Source: Hevea brasiliensis (taxonomy: Eukaryota > Streptophyta > Magnoliopsida > Malpighiales > Euphorbiaceae). Taken from it: a stretch of DNA of 64,000 nt. A program made the translations under genes and the position numbers. Of this stretch, positions 1-12,700 are shown in pieces. A model generated the notes under the pieces. The model saw only the letters and a list, made by a program, of their open reading frames with translations, was not told the DNA's origin and made no database searches. Positions within the stretch are counted from its first letter, which is position 1. Each line of letters starts with the position of its first letter. The stretch lies in NCBI RefSeq assembly GCF_030052815.1, contig NC_079495.1, forward strand, positions 52,988,773-53,052,772, given 5' to 3'.

Positions 1-1306
1 AGCCCAAGTTATAGTAGTGCAAAGGGACTGAATTTTCAGTCCCTATGCTGCTGTCCATAGGCAGATTTCACCTTCACTTTACCATCCAATTTTTCAGTTC
101 TAATTAGGGTCAACCTACCTAAAATGGTCACTAATTGACCATTAAAAAGTTCTCTAACCATTTCCTAAGCTAAGTCACAATTTCACCTTTCCAAACCCTA
201 ATGTCCAAACCAATTACTCATAAACCTTGATTAACATGCTTAGTTCAATCTCCATGCATATTAATACCTTAACCATGATTTCCAACCACTCTAAGTTTAT
301 TAAACAATCAAACTCAATCTCCCATAGGGCTGCCGAATTCTTTGGTGGAGATACACATGAATTTGTTTCATTATTTCACAATATCTAATTCATTACAAGC
401 CTAAATCATGGAATAAATGAGTTTTACTACACATATATGCACTAACCTTGTTGTATGCCAATCCAAGCTTGAGAAAGCTTCACTTTCTTTCTTCTTCTTG
501 GCTGCCAAAAGACTATGCAAGGTACTAGAACAAATTTTAGTGAAAGGAAACTAGGGTTTTAGGGTGAAATGAAGGAGAGAATTAAGCTTTGATCAAGTTG
601 TCAATGGTGGCTTGGTTATCCAAGGGTTTCGGCTGGTTTGGGATAAGGAAGAAGGCAGCTGCATTTTTGTTTCTTTTGGTCTTCATTTGTCTTTTTATTT
701 TTTAGTCAAAGGATAGCTCAATTGTGATTGGTTGGTGAGTAAGTGAGTGACATCATATGATGTCATTTTTGAATTATTTTGCATTTTCTTTTCTTTTCTT
801 TCACTACTCATTTCAAATTTCATTTCTAGTAATGTTTATTCATATTTTATGTTATATTAATTATTTACTCAACTGGACAAGTCGGCCAAAAATCACCTCG
901 GAAGGCGAAATGACCAAAATGCCCTCCGTTTGGCTTAACGGGTCAAAATTGTCTGTACCGATTGAAAAATTTTCCTAGGTATTTTCTTGGCATTCTAATG
1001 CCATGGGAACCTCAATAACCCTTCTCTGGAGTCCCAAAAATTATTTTATAATTTTTCCCCCGGGTCTAGGGCTCCTCGTTGCGAGAACCGCAACTTCCCT
1101 CCGGTTACCCATCGCTTGGGCACCTACTGCTTAACTTGGTTGTATTTTATTTCTAAAATTTTTACTAAATTTTTCTTATTAATATTTGAGTTAATTATGA
1201 TCCCTGACTTTAGTTTAATTATTTTTCCGAACGTTCTAGCTGTCCGGACCGACACCGGTCACCGGAACAGTAGAATGTACGGAGCGGTTACCGGGAGGGT
1301 GTTACA
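1..1306 (-). repeat. Element A left (3') LTR, cut by the window edge
   Basis: This stretch is nearly identical to 21664-22970, with about twenty differences visible by eye over 1.3 kb. It ends in TGTTACA, which read on the minus strand is the LTR start TGTAACA. Since the gag-pol genes next to it run on the minus strand, this is the 3' LTR. The right copy is about 3136 bp once the CACTA insertion is removed, so roughly 1.83 kb of this LTR lies left of the window. The high similarity of the two LTRs implies a fairly recent insertion. Short open frames inside it occur at the same place in both LTR copies and look non-coding. Confidence 0.9.
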
Positions 1307-1319
1307 ACTCTTACCCTCT
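1307..1319 (-). promoter_or_regulatory. Element A polypurine tract
   Basis: On the minus strand this reads as a purine-rich run, AGAGGGTAAGAGT, directly before the 3' LTR start TGTAACA. It sits where a gypsy element keeps its plus-strand primer site. The call rests on position and composition. Confidence 0.65.
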
Positions 1320-4300
1320 AATTTAAATTTCGTCCTCGAAATTTACCTGATGCAAACAGTTGAGGGAACTGTTGCCTCATCGTCTCTTCACTTTCCCAAG
1401 TTGCCTCCTCGGTGTTGTGGTGCCTCCATAACACTTTCACCAATGGAATTTGCTTGTTTCTCAACTCTTTCACTTCCCGAGCTAAGATCCGTAGAGGTTC
1501 TTCTTCGTATGTCAAATTCGGCTGTATTTCAATTTCTTCTCTGGAGATGACATGTGAAGGATCTGAGCGGTATCTTCTGAGCATGGACACGTGGAACACA
1601 TTGTGGATCTTGTCCAGCTCTGGTGGTAAAGCTAGCCTATAGGCCACTGGACCCACACGTTCAATGACTTCATATGGGCCAATGAACCTAGGGCTTAACT
1701 TACCTTTCCTTCCAAACCTCAATACTTTCTTCCATGGTGACACCTTGAGGAACACTTTGTCGCCAACCCCATATTCTATTTCTTTCCTCTTCAGGTCGGC
1801 ATAAGATTTACATGCATGCGAGGCAACCTTTAAGTTGGCTTTGATTGATTTCACCTTTTCTCACTGCTTTCACTGTGTCCAGCCCTACCAGTTTGTCTTC
1901 ACCCAATTCAGTCCAGCACACTGGAGTTCTACATTTTCTCCCATACAGTGCTTCATATGGGGCCATTTGGATGCTAGCTTGGTAGCTATTGTTGTATGCA
2001 AATTACGCTGGGAGGTATCTATCCCAACTTCCTCAAACTCAATGACACAACTCCTCAAAGATATCCTCAAGGACCTGACATATATTTCATGTTATTGTTA
2101 TCATTTCAATTCAATATTTGTATCAATTTCATTAGTTTCAATTATTTACCTGGATTACTCTTTCTGATTGCCCATCCGTCTAAGGATGGAAAGCTGTGCT
2201 GAAGTGGAGTTGTGTACCGAAGGATTCATGCAACTTCTTCCAAAATCTCGATGTAAACCTTGGGTCTCGATCAGATATGATGGAAAGTGGAATTCCATGC
2301 GATCTAATTATCTCAGCGATATACAATCGCTAACTTCTCCGGTGAGTAGTCACCCTAATCGCGTAGAAAGTGTCGACTTGGTCAATCTATCCACTATTAC
2401 CCATGCTGCATCATGTTTCTTCTGGGTGAGAGGTAGACCACTTACAAAATCCATGGTGATTCGATCCCATTTCCATTCAGGTATGCGTATAGGCTGTAGC
2501 AAACCTGATGGAACTTGATGTTCTGCCTTGACTTGCTGACATGTCAAACATTTAGTCACATAGTCAGCTATGTCCCTCTTTATACCAGGCCACCAATATC
2601 AAGCTTGGATCATGGTACATCTTTGTACTTCACGGTGCATAGCATATACACCGTGTGTGCCTCTTTTAGAATCTCGCCTTCAATTCCCATTATCCGTACA
2701 CACAGTCTTCCCTTGTGATCTGATACACCCATCTGCTTTCACCTCATAGTCAGTTGCTTTTTCTTCTGAGATTTTGCTCATAACAGCCCTTAGCTTCTCA
2801 TCTGCCTTTTGCCCATCCAAAATCTGCTGTAGCAGGTTTGGCCTCACTTGTAACTCAGCCAAAATAGTTCCATCTCGAATCAAAGTTAGACGGGTATTCA
2901 ATGATCTCAAAGCTGTGATGGACTTTCTGCTCAAAGCATCAGCAACTACATTTGCCTTCCCAGGATGATAGTCAATCACACAATCATAGTCCTTCAGGAA
3001 CTCAATCCATCGCCTATGTCTAAGGTTGAGCTCCCTCTGAGTTGGCAAATATTTTAGACTCTTGTGGTCTGTGTAAATGTAGAACTTTTCACCATACAAG
3101 TAATGCCTCCATATCTTCAGTGCGAAGATAATTGCTGCAAGCTCTAGATCATGGGTAGGGTAGTTCTGTTCATGTGGCCTTAACTGCCTGGAAGCATAGG
3201 CGACCACCTTCCCCTCTTGCATCAATACACACCCTAACCCATTATGAGAGGCATCACTGTAGACCACGAAGTCCTTTCCTGACACTGGCTGTGTTAACAC
3301 GGGTGCCTCTGTCAACATAGCCTTCAACCTCTCAAAACTGGTCTGACACTTGTCATTCCAGTCAAATCTGACATTTTTGTGTAATAACTTGGTCATTGGA
3401 GCAGCTATTAGGGAAAATCCTTTCACAAATCTTCTGTAATACCCAGCTAGCCCCAAGAAGCTTCTGACCTCAGTTGTATTCCTGGGAGGCTTCCATTCCA
3501 TCACTGCTTCTATTTTCTTAGGATCCACCCTAATCCCATCAGCTGACACTATGTGTCCAAGGAATGCAATCTCACTCAACCAAAAGTCACACTTGGACAA
3601 CTTAGCATACAGTTTCTTTTCTCTCAGGGTTTGCAGAACAATCCTCAAATGCTCATCATGTTCTTCACTGGTCTTGGAATACACCAAAATATCGTCAATA
3701 AAGACCACTACGAACCGATCTAGGTATGGATGGAATATACGGTTCATAAGGTCCATAAATGCCGCTGGTGCATTTGTTAGGCCAAAGGGCATCACTAGGA
3801 ACTCATAATGCCCATACCGGGTCCTGAATGCAGTCTTGGGCACATCTACATCCTTCACCCTCAACTGATGATACTCGATGCGAGATCAATCTTAAAAATA
3901 CTCTGCTCCTTCAACCGATCAAACAGATCATCAATTCTAGGCAACGGATATTTGTTCTTCACGATCCACTTTATTCAATCGCAGAATCGATGCATAGCCT
4001 CAAAGTCCCATCCTTCTTTTTCACAAACAAAGACCTTGGAGCTCCCCATGGTGACACACTGGGGCGTATGAACCCCTTATCTAACAACTCTTGCAACTGA
4101 GTTTTCAACTCTCTCAATTCAGTGGGTGCCATCCTATAAGGAGCAATGGAAATGGGTGCTGTACCCGGCAGTGTCTCAATAGCAAATTCAACTTCCCTTT
4201 CTGGTGGCAAACTGTGCAACTCTTCAGAAATACCTGCAGGAAGTCTCTTCTGTGGGTATGTCACTCAAGTTTGGCTTAGCCTGCCTAGTATCCACCACAT

Positions 4301-4715
4301 GTGCTAGGTAGGCTTCACAGCCTTTTCTCATCATTCTTCTTGCAACTGTGGCTGAGATGACATTGGACAAGAAATATGTCCTTTCCCCCACAACTGTGAT
4401 CTCATTACCCTCTGAAGTTTTCAGAGAAATTCTCTTCAATTTGCAATCAACTATTGCCTGATGACGTGACAACCAGTCCATTCCCAAGATCACGTCAAAC
4501 TCGTGGAAGGGCAACTCAATCAGGTCTGCCAAGAATTCATACCCCTGAATCCTTAACGGGCAACCCTTGTATACTTTGTTCACTACCACACTGTGACCCA
4601 ATGGATTAGTGACCAGAATGTCTTGGTCACTCTCCCCTACTAGTATCCCCCTTTCTACGGGTAGGTTGATGCAAATGTAGGAATGAGTAGATCCTGGATC
4701 TACCAATGCATGCAC
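1318..4715 (-). pseudogene. Element A gypsy pol (protease, RT, RNase H, integrase), broken
   Basis: This is a degenerate Ty3/gypsy pol read right to left. The aspartic protease lies at about 4224-4715 with the active-site stretch VDPGSTHSY and, further on, VILGMDWL. Reverse transcriptase covers about 3260-4264, with the catalytic FIDD box in [11 protein letters not shown]. RNase H follows ([10 protein letters not shown], then TDHKSLKYL). Integrase is recognisable from [11 protein letters not shown] at about 2540 and ends in a C-terminal module with [12 protein letters not shown] and a chromodomain-like tail, LVKVLWRHH, at 1318-1854. The reading frame changes several times, there are stops, and a 75 bp insertion interrupts the integrase core at 2078-2152. 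Domain order and the C-terminal module fit a chromovirus, probably of the Del/Tekay type, which also have long LTRs. The copy cannot encode a full polyprotein. Confidence 0.9.
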
Positions 4716-6078
4716 AGGTGTAGTGTAGAGGGAGAACGTACCCCTGATGACGTCCGGGGCATCTTGCTCCTCCTGAGCTCTTAGGGCATAATTTCTGGTA
4801 GGTGGTCTGTTATCTGGCCTCTCTGCTGGCTCAGATGCAGGCCTCTAAGATGGTCCCACAGCTTCGGATTTACCAGACCTTCTACCACTTGGTGGTGCAG
4901 GAGCAGGTCTGTCTGCTTGTGTTGGAGCAGCAGTAGTAGTTCTGCGTGGACAGTTCTTCAACTGATGCTCTGTTGGCCCACATCTCAAGCAAGCACCAGT
5001 CACTCTCCAACACTCCCCCTTATGCCATTTTTGACAGTGTGGACATGCAGAAGATGCCGGGGCTGGTCCCCTGAACCCCATCCCTGGAGAGCTGCCCACT
5101 GATGGTGTGGACTGACCTCTCCTAGGGGTGAACTATGGCCTGGGCCCCTGAAACTGACCCTGGCCCTGTGGCTGAGCTGAACTTTGTGCAGGAGGACCCT
5201 TGAACTTCTTCCCTAATGCAGGAGCTGAACTCGACTGACCCGGTCCCCTCTTCTGCTGTCTCTCTCTTCTAGTCCACTCACTAATTCTTACTTTTTCAAC
5301 CTTTATTGCCGCTTCCACTAACTTGGTAAATTCTGTGATTCCCAAGGCAGTGAGCTGGATCTTGATGTTGTCATTTAGTCCCTCTTCAAATCTCTTGCAT
5401 CTTTTAGCTTCATTAGGGACTATCTCTCTTCCATAACGGCTCAATCGGACAAATTCCTTCTCATATTCAGCCACTGACAACTGTCTCTGCCTCAGGTTAA
5501 TGAATTCCCTTCTTCTCTCTTCCAGGTATACAGTACCCACATATTTCTTCTTGAATTCGGAGAGAAAGAAATCCCAAGTTACAGCTTCTGGCTGCACTTC
5601 ACTGGACACCGTGTCCCACCACTCATAAGCATCGTCTTGCAGCAAAGATATGGCAGCTTCCAGGTTTTGCTCTGGAGTGCAGTGGAGTTGTTTTAGGACT
5701 CACTGCCTGCTCAACCAATTCTACCGCAATGCAGTCATCTTCTCTCTTGCCATAGAAATCCTCTGCCCAAAATTTTCTTAACCTTTCCAGGTGTGATTTC
5801 TGCTGTGGAGCTGGTGGTGGTGGTGGTGGTGGCATTACCCCAGCCATTTGTCTAAAGAAGTCGGCCATTTGTTGGAACATGGCCTGTGGAGGCTGAGGTG
5901 CTCGCTTGAGTCGGGTGAGCGATTCTCTCATGCCCCGGGCCTCACCGCTTAGGTGGAGCATGACTCTCCACTTCCTCCTCAACGGCTCTCTGAGATGAAT
6001 GGTCCATATCCTATTCAAAATAAGAAAGATAAACAGATCTGCATTAGTGTCACCTCGACTCTTACAAATGCAATGCAT
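4716..6078 (-). pseudogene. Element A gypsy gag, broken
   Basis: This is the capsid and nucleocapsid region upstream of the protease. The central capsid part (5133-5645) has the typical plant gypsy gag features YEWWDTV, FKKKYVG, EYEKEFVRLS and CKRFEEGL. A proline run of about seven residues lies N-terminal to it at about 5815-5835. A cysteine-rich stretch at 4845-5099 (CPHCQ, CLRCG, then NCPRR) is the nucleocapsid part; its zinc knuckle is imperfect. Frames shift between the N-terminal, capsid and cysteine-rich parts, so the gene is dead. The true start codon is uncertain; a candidate lies near 6010, shortly after the primer site. Confidence 0.8.
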
Positions 6079-6117
6079 GGTATGGACTCAATCTAGGCCC
6101 AGAAACGCCTAAACCGT

Positions 6118-6129
6118 GCTCTGATACCA
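6118..6129 (-). promoter_or_regulatory. Element A primer binding site (tRNA-iMet)
   Basis: The minus strand reads TGGTATCAGAGC, complementary to the 3' end of plant initiator tRNA-Met. It lies five bases inside the LTR edge at 6135. Together with the coding direction it proves that the right LTR is the 5' LTR. Confidence 0.92.
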
Positions 6130-6134
6130 CTAAA

Positions 6135-6285
6135 TGTGACACCCCTTACCCGTGTACAGTATACCCGAGTAAGTAATGCCACACGGTGTACTGGCACACT
6201 CTAATATACCTTACTTAATTTGTGTCATGCTTTTGAAGTTAATTTATGAAATATGATTTATTTTAACCATTTATCAAAAGTGTTA
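6135..6285 (-). repeat. Element A right (5') LTR, first piece, split by CACTA
   Basis: The LTR edge is TGTGACACC, the complement of the canonical CA end on the minus strand. After 151 bp the sequence is interrupted by the CACTA element; the rest of the LTR resumes at 19986. The last three bases, TTA, are the CACTA target duplication. Confidence 0.88.
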
Positions 6286-6900
6286 CACTACAAGAAAATT
6301 AATATTTAACGAGAGGAAAAATCATCGTTAAAAGTTAAAAAGTAGTCGTTAATAATAATTAACAACCACAAAAGTTGGTCGTTAAGTCGTCGTTATAGGC
6401 TCCGTCGTTAAAAAATTTAACGAGGACTTTATATAACTCGTCGTTGATACTAATAACGATGACACAATAAGCGATCGTTAAAATTATAGTATTAACGACT
6501 ATTTTAGCCGTCGTTAATATTATTAACGACGGAGAAAATGGTCATCAAATTTAAATTAAAAGATCGTTATTTTACAATGTAACGGCCTCTAAAAACTATT
6601 AACGATGAAAAAATTAGTCGTTAAAAAATATTAACAACAGCAAATAATGCTCGTTAATGGTTATTAACAATTAAAAAAAATGTCGTTAAAAAGGATTAAC
6701 GAGAGCAAATGATGATCGTTAAAAACTACTAACGATAGTAAAAACTAGTCGTTGAAAATAATTGAGGATGAACATTAAAAATTAATAACAACGATGCAAA
6801 ATGGTCGTTAAAAATGATTAACAACTATAAAAATAGTTGTAAAAACATATTAACAATAACAAAAAGAGGTGATTAACAATCAATATGAATACAAAAATCA
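6286..6900. repeat. CACTA left terminal inverted repeat and subterminal repeats
   Basis: About twenty copies of short motifs built on TCGTTAA, GTCGTTAAAA and their complement TTAACGA occur here in both orientations. In En/Spm such subterminal motifs are the binding sites of the TNPA protein and are needed for transposition. The same cores recur at the other end (19851-19982). Confidence 0.85.
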
Positions 6901-7619
6901 TCATTAATGATGATGATTTAATTGTGTTAACTTTTAAAACTCTAAAAAAATTAATAAGCAATTAATAATAATAAATAATATGCTTCATAAGTAAAAAAAC
7001 ATTCATACATCAATATGAAAAATGTCATAACCGTCTCAAATGTCGGTTTAATATTAATTATTTACACTTAATTTGTTTATGTCAATAAGGAAACTATAAA
7101 TACGTGAAGGCTGCAATAAAATTTAACAATATCTTCCAAGTTACTTTTGAACACCTTCACCCAAAAAAGTTACTTCAATGCTTTCACTATTTGCCTAATC
7201 ACATCTGCATCAAAATATAAAAATATAATTAGATTGCAACAACTATGAAATCCACTAATAGCTTGAAATGAGTTTCACATTTAACTTAAAATTAGTTAAT
7301 ATTTTATTTCTAAACAGTTTAAGTATAAATATCAAATAAAAAATTTGACAAAATTCTGTTTGTATTTTGAACATTTTCAAAATTTCAAATAAATAATTCA
7401 AATTTACAACTTGCATAAAACATAAATTCAAAAATAGTCATCAACTTCCAATCCAATTTCCGTGCTCTTTAATTAAATTATATACATTTATCTTCAATAA
7501 ATATATAATAGTGAATATTATATTTCCATTTATAAATGTACAACTTAAAATATGACCTATATTAAAAACAATATAAAGAATATAGTAGATGAAAAAGAAG
7601 GTAATTTACCTTATCACAA
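6901..7619. other. CACTA internal spacer
   Basis: This is AT-rich sequence between the subterminal repeats and the TNPA-like gene. It should hold the 3' untranslated region of that gene, which runs leftward. No coding signal is seen. Confidence 0.5.
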
Positions 7620-9465
7620 TCATGTAGATTGATCTGTAGATAGCGGAGTTCTAGATGGAGCATTAGAGTATTGGCTCAATAATAAGTCCTCCAGGTGTTT
7701 CATCCTAGTTTCTACTTCAGACAAACGATCCTTAAGCAATCGATTCTCCTCTTGAAGGCCAACATTGGAATGAGATTTCTTAACTTCTTTTGCCTTTATT
7801 CCACCCCCATAACCAATAACTTGATCACGATGTCGTGTTTCAAAACATTGTTCTACTACCTCCATATGAGACAAAGAAGGGTTGGATTGGATGACATCAC
7901 ATATTTGATCCTATAATAATTATGATTAATCAATGACACAAATATAATAATTTATAAAAAGAAACAAATTTGCAATAAAAGTAATATAACATACATATTT
8001 CTCTTGAACATTAGAGTCAACCAAATTTGCACCCTTCTTATGAGTTTCAAAGAATATAGTTCCAATATCTGGTGGATTGCCATCCTTGCCTCCCTTTACA
8101 AAATACAATATTGTTACACAATAGCATAATATATTTAATCTCCAAAATGCAAAAGCATGAAAAAATTTCACTAATATTACCAAATCATAGATAATTTGTC
8201 TGTAAGGTTTGCTACCAGTACGATGAAGCATAGTTAAATTTTTCCTATTTTCAGAGTTTCGAACACTTGTTTCCTACATTAAAAAAAGTATTTAAAAACA
8301 TTATGTTAACCCTTTTAAAAAATAATAAAACTGAAGATAAAAATACTTATATTTAATTTACATAATTTTTAATATTAGTAAAATAAAATGTCATACCTTA
8401 AATTTTCTAGTGCAAAAATGGTTCTTAACTAACCACTCCCAATCTTCTTGATGCATCCCTTGAGGAACATTTTTCAACATCTCTGGAAAAGAACCACAAG
8501 GCTTTATATTGTGGCGTTTCAAATCCCCTCTCCAATTATTCCACAAATGATTCATATGCTCTAAAGTCTTTTCTCGATATAGCTCAATGTCAAAATTTCT
8601 AAATTTCTCCTATAAAAAAAAAAGAATGAATAAATAAATGCAAATTAAATTAATCTAATGTTTTATTAAAAGTAAAGGCACCTTGACTGAATCCCACATA
8701 TGATCTTTTGCATCTTCTCCAATTTGCTTCCATGAGTGCACTCTTATTGGACAAATGTTTGGGTCACGCACTATTTTGCCCAAATGTCTTGACCATTCTG
8801 CATGATTTTCTCCAACAACTCGATTATTATAAAAAACCACATCCAGTTTCTCTCCATCCTTAAGTGCTGCAATCTTTTTACCCTTGTTCATTCCTCTTGT
8901 TTTTCTCTTTTTTTGTATAGTGGAAATATCTAAATAAAAAAGTCTCTAGAACTTCATTAATAATATAGAAATAATGCATCAATAATAAATATAAATTATT
9001 AATAATACATATGACAATAATTATTTGAACCTTCTTGTGTTTCTTCCTGAAATTTGGATTGTTATTACTTTGATGTTGCCTTGTTGTATTACATTGCATA
9101 GTATCAAAATCTATCAATATTAAAAATAAAAAGTAAATTATTAATGTAAACTAAATTCATAACGCTGAATGAAATAGAAAAATAGGAGTTGAACCTTCAT
9201 GCACTTGTTCAGGTATTTGTTCTTGTATTCCACCATCTTCTTCCCTATGATCAACATCTTGAACAAGAGAGATGTCATTATGTGGCTCTAACGAACAACG
9301 TGCAATTGATGCAGTTTGACTTTGTGTAGATGTCATAGGTAAAAATGATCTTGATCGATGTCCATGTCCCCTTGCCCTTCTTAATGCACCCGGTGGTATA
9401 AATGAATTCTTCACTATATTTGTCCTAGGTCCTTTCTTTTTTTGTGACCCCATTTCTAGCGTCAT
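7620..9465 (-). CDS. TNPA-like / Ptta-En/Spm plant transposase protein, seven exons
   Basis: This second CACTA gene resembles the En/Spm TNPA or Transposase_24 family, whose members bind the subterminal repeats. Proposed exons, right to left, are 9195-9465, 9031-9110, 8682-8929, 8397-8609, 8181-8273, 7995-8093 and 7620-7910, each bordered by GT and AG. Exons 3 to 7 join in phase with no stop. They encode the family core: HAEWSRHLGKIVRDPN and CPIRVHSWKQIGEDAKDHMW in exon 3, EKFRNFDIELYRE in exon 4, GSKPYRQIIYDL in exon 5 and GGKDGNPPDIGTIFFETHKK in exon 6. The last exon holds a leucine-rich coiled coil (LQEENRLLKDRLSEVETRM), likely for dimerisation. The first two exons are less certain, because exon 2 as drawn does not keep phase with exon 3. 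From exon 3 on it looks intact, unlike the neighbouring transposase. Confidence 0.8.
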
Positions 9466-9712
9466 TTACCTGGAATATTAGCACATCAAATATATGTGAA
9501 TTTTTTTTCAAACCAACAAAATATATCATGACACAAATAAATATGGGGAACAACATAAATAAAATATGGAAAAAAGACAAAATGAAATGTAAACTACATT
9601 GAATAACTAAATTACACATAAACATCCAAAACAAATTATGTATATGTTATAGAGTTTATTTTGAAAAGAAATATTATACAGTAGCATTCAAATAATAATA
9701 ATTAAATAAACT

Positions 9713-12700
9713 TCAAGATCCATGTTTTCTTTTCTTCTGTGTTGAAGATATATCAATTATTTGTGGCTCTATATCCATCCTCTTCCAACTAATTTGGTCA
9801 TTTGCATCAACTGTAGTTGTTTCTCCAGATTCAAGATTGATAGATTCATCAGCTTGATATGCTTCACTGAATTGATTCAAATCAACGGGGTCAATGTCTT
9901 CTTCTAATGGGATGTCATAGGAATCTCGAGGATGTGCCTTTATCACACAATGCCAGCCTTTGTGAATATTGTCTGGAACATAAAAGACTTGTGATGCTTG
10001 GTTAGCTAAAATGAAAGGTTCATTTGTTTTCAAAGTTCGTTTACAGTTAACACTAACCCCCCCATATTCATCAATCTTAACCCCCCTCACTTGATCATAA
10101 ATATCCCACCAATTACAACGAAATAACACCACACGTCTTCCTCCAAGATATTGCAATTGAATAATCTCAGTTAAGACACCGTAGTAATCTATGTTGTTAA
10201 CTTCATCACCAATATCTCCAATTACAACAACTCCACTATTTTGTGTCCTCAAACCTTGGTCATGATATTCAGTATGAAACCTATATCCATTGACAATGTA
10301 ACCATAAAAAGATGTCACATATCGAGCAGGACCACGTGATAATGAGAGTAGGGCTCCCATCATTGGACTTGAGTCATTTTTATGCAACCATGCAACCTAT
10401 AAAAACAATTTGTTTGAAAAAGTGAAAAAATCAATTCCTAATGGTTACAAACAATTGAAATAATTAATTACTCAAAATACATACAAAACTTAAAGTGTAC
10501 TTACTTTCGTCTTAAACCATCTAACAAAATTTTTATTCCATTGACCTTCTGACATACCTACTAAATTGGTTGCTGGCAATTGTGAATACTCTCTAAGGGG
10601 CAAAAAAAAAAAAGAGGATTATAGGCGATTGTGATAAATTAAAAAAAAAAAAAAGAGTACATACAATATGAATAAACAAAAAAAAATATCATACTCGATG
10701 TATGGCTAGACTTCATCACAATTCTTTAATACATAAATATGAGCTTGCTCCCACTGCTGTGTATCAAGATCACGAGTTTTACTAGCACCTAATCCTCGTC
10801 CTACTTTGGAGAAAATTGATAAGCCTCCTTTATTTTTATTACTGCCACCATCATAGTTGCGCTCCATTCGATTGAACTTTGTCTCAATGCCATGTAAGTA
10901 CCTTGAGCAAAGAGTCATGCACTCATTTGCAATGTATGCCTCTGCAATTGAACCCTCTACACAAGCTCTATTACGAATACATGACTTAAATGAATATAAT
11001 GCTCGTTCTATTGGGTACATCCAACGATATTGTACCGGTCCACCAATTTTAGCTTCATTAGCCAAATGCATAGGCAAATGCACCATAATGTCAAAGAACG
11101 AAGGTGGAAAGATCATTTCTAGCTTACAAAGAGTTATAGGAATTTGCTTTTCTAATTGCTCCAATACATCTACCTTTAATGACTTTGCTCCTAAATGAGT
11201 GAAGAACAATGATAGCTCAACAAGTGGTTCATATACTACTTTTGGAAGTAAACCATGTATTGCAAGAGGAAGTATATGTAATAGAAGAACATGACAATCA
11301 TGACTCTTTAATCCTGAGATTTTACTCTCTTTCATGTTTACACAAAGAGAAATATTGGATGAAAATCCATCTGGAACTTTTAACTGCTTCAAGAATTGGC
11401 AAAGCCTGTATTTTTCTGTAGTAGATAAACTGTACAATGCTGGAGGTATCACAACTTTATTCCCCTGCTGTACTGGGTGTAACTCTGGCCTTATATTTAA
11501 TGCTTGCAAGTCAAGGTGAGTTTTGATGCTATCTTTAGTTTTTCCCTTTATGTTCATGATTGTCCCTAGTATATTATCGCATATATTCTTTTCAATGTGC
11601 ATGACATCTAAGTTGTGGCGTAGTAATAAGGTCCTCCAATATGGAAGGTCAAAGAATATACTCTTTTTATTCCAATTGTCCCCCCTGCCATCATGTGAGA
11701 TTGCTTTCTTCATATGAGGAGCCTTAGTTAATATGACCCCTTCAAGATTTTTCACTTGATCAAGTATATCATCTCCTGAAAGTGGCTTGGGTGGTAACCC
11801 TCGCTCCCTTGTGCCATTAAAAGATTTGTTATCATTTCTCCATTTGTGATTAAGAGGAAGATATCGTCGATGACCCATATAACATTGCTTGCCTCCATTG
11901 GCCAACCTCATCCAACAGGTGTCCTTATTACAACAAGGACAAGCCAACTTTCCCTTAGTACTCCAACTCGATAAGTTCCCATATGCAGGAAATCATTGAT
12001 AGTCCATAGTAAACCGCATGTAACTTGAAAGTACAGTGCATATGCATCAAATGTATCAATGCCAGTTTCCCATAACTCTTTTAGTTCTTCTACTAAAGGT
12101 TGAAGATAGATATCAATTGCATCTCCAGGACCCTCAGGACCTGGAATAAGCATTGATAAAATAAAATTTGATTGTTTCATGCACATCCAAGGTGGCAAAT
12201 TGTATGGAATGAGTAGAACTGGCCAAACACTATATGGCATTTTTGAATTGGCAAAAGGTTGAAATCCATCACTAGCAAGGCCTAGTCTCACATTGCGAGA
12301 GTCTGAGGCAAAATTTGGATGTAGTTTGTCAAAGGAAATCCATGCCATTGAATCAGCAGGGTGTCTCATCACTCCATCATCTACCCTCTTATCTTTATGC
12401 CATCTCATCAAAGACGCTGTCTTTGTGGACATAAACAATCTTTGAAGTCTTGGCTTTAGTGGAAAGTAACGCAGAATTTTTTTTGGTATTCTCTTCCCAT
12501 TGGTTTTAACCTTGTCTTCCCCATTATATTTATCAGTCTTCCATCTAGAATAGCCACAAATCTTACAAAAATCTAGCCTCTCATCCTCTTTCCAATATAA
12601 CATGCAATTATTTACACATGCATCAATTTTTTTGTATGAGAGACCAAGATCTTGAATTACTTTCTTTGCATCATAATATGATTGTGGCAAATTAGATCCT

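Noticed and set aside
757..978. Open reading frame repeated at 22420-22641
   Set aside because: The two frames are near copies only because they lie in the two LTRs of element A. Composition is low-complexity and no domain is seen.
6286..6900. Short regularly spaced TCGTTAA repeats as a CRISPR-like array
   Set aside because: Plant nuclear context, both orientations, irregular spacing and the position at CACTA ends identify them as transposon subterminal repeats.
10857..11198. Plus-strand open frames opposite the transposase gene
   Set aside because: They are antisense shadows of the TNP2 and DUF4218 coding region, which has clear family motifs on the minus strand.
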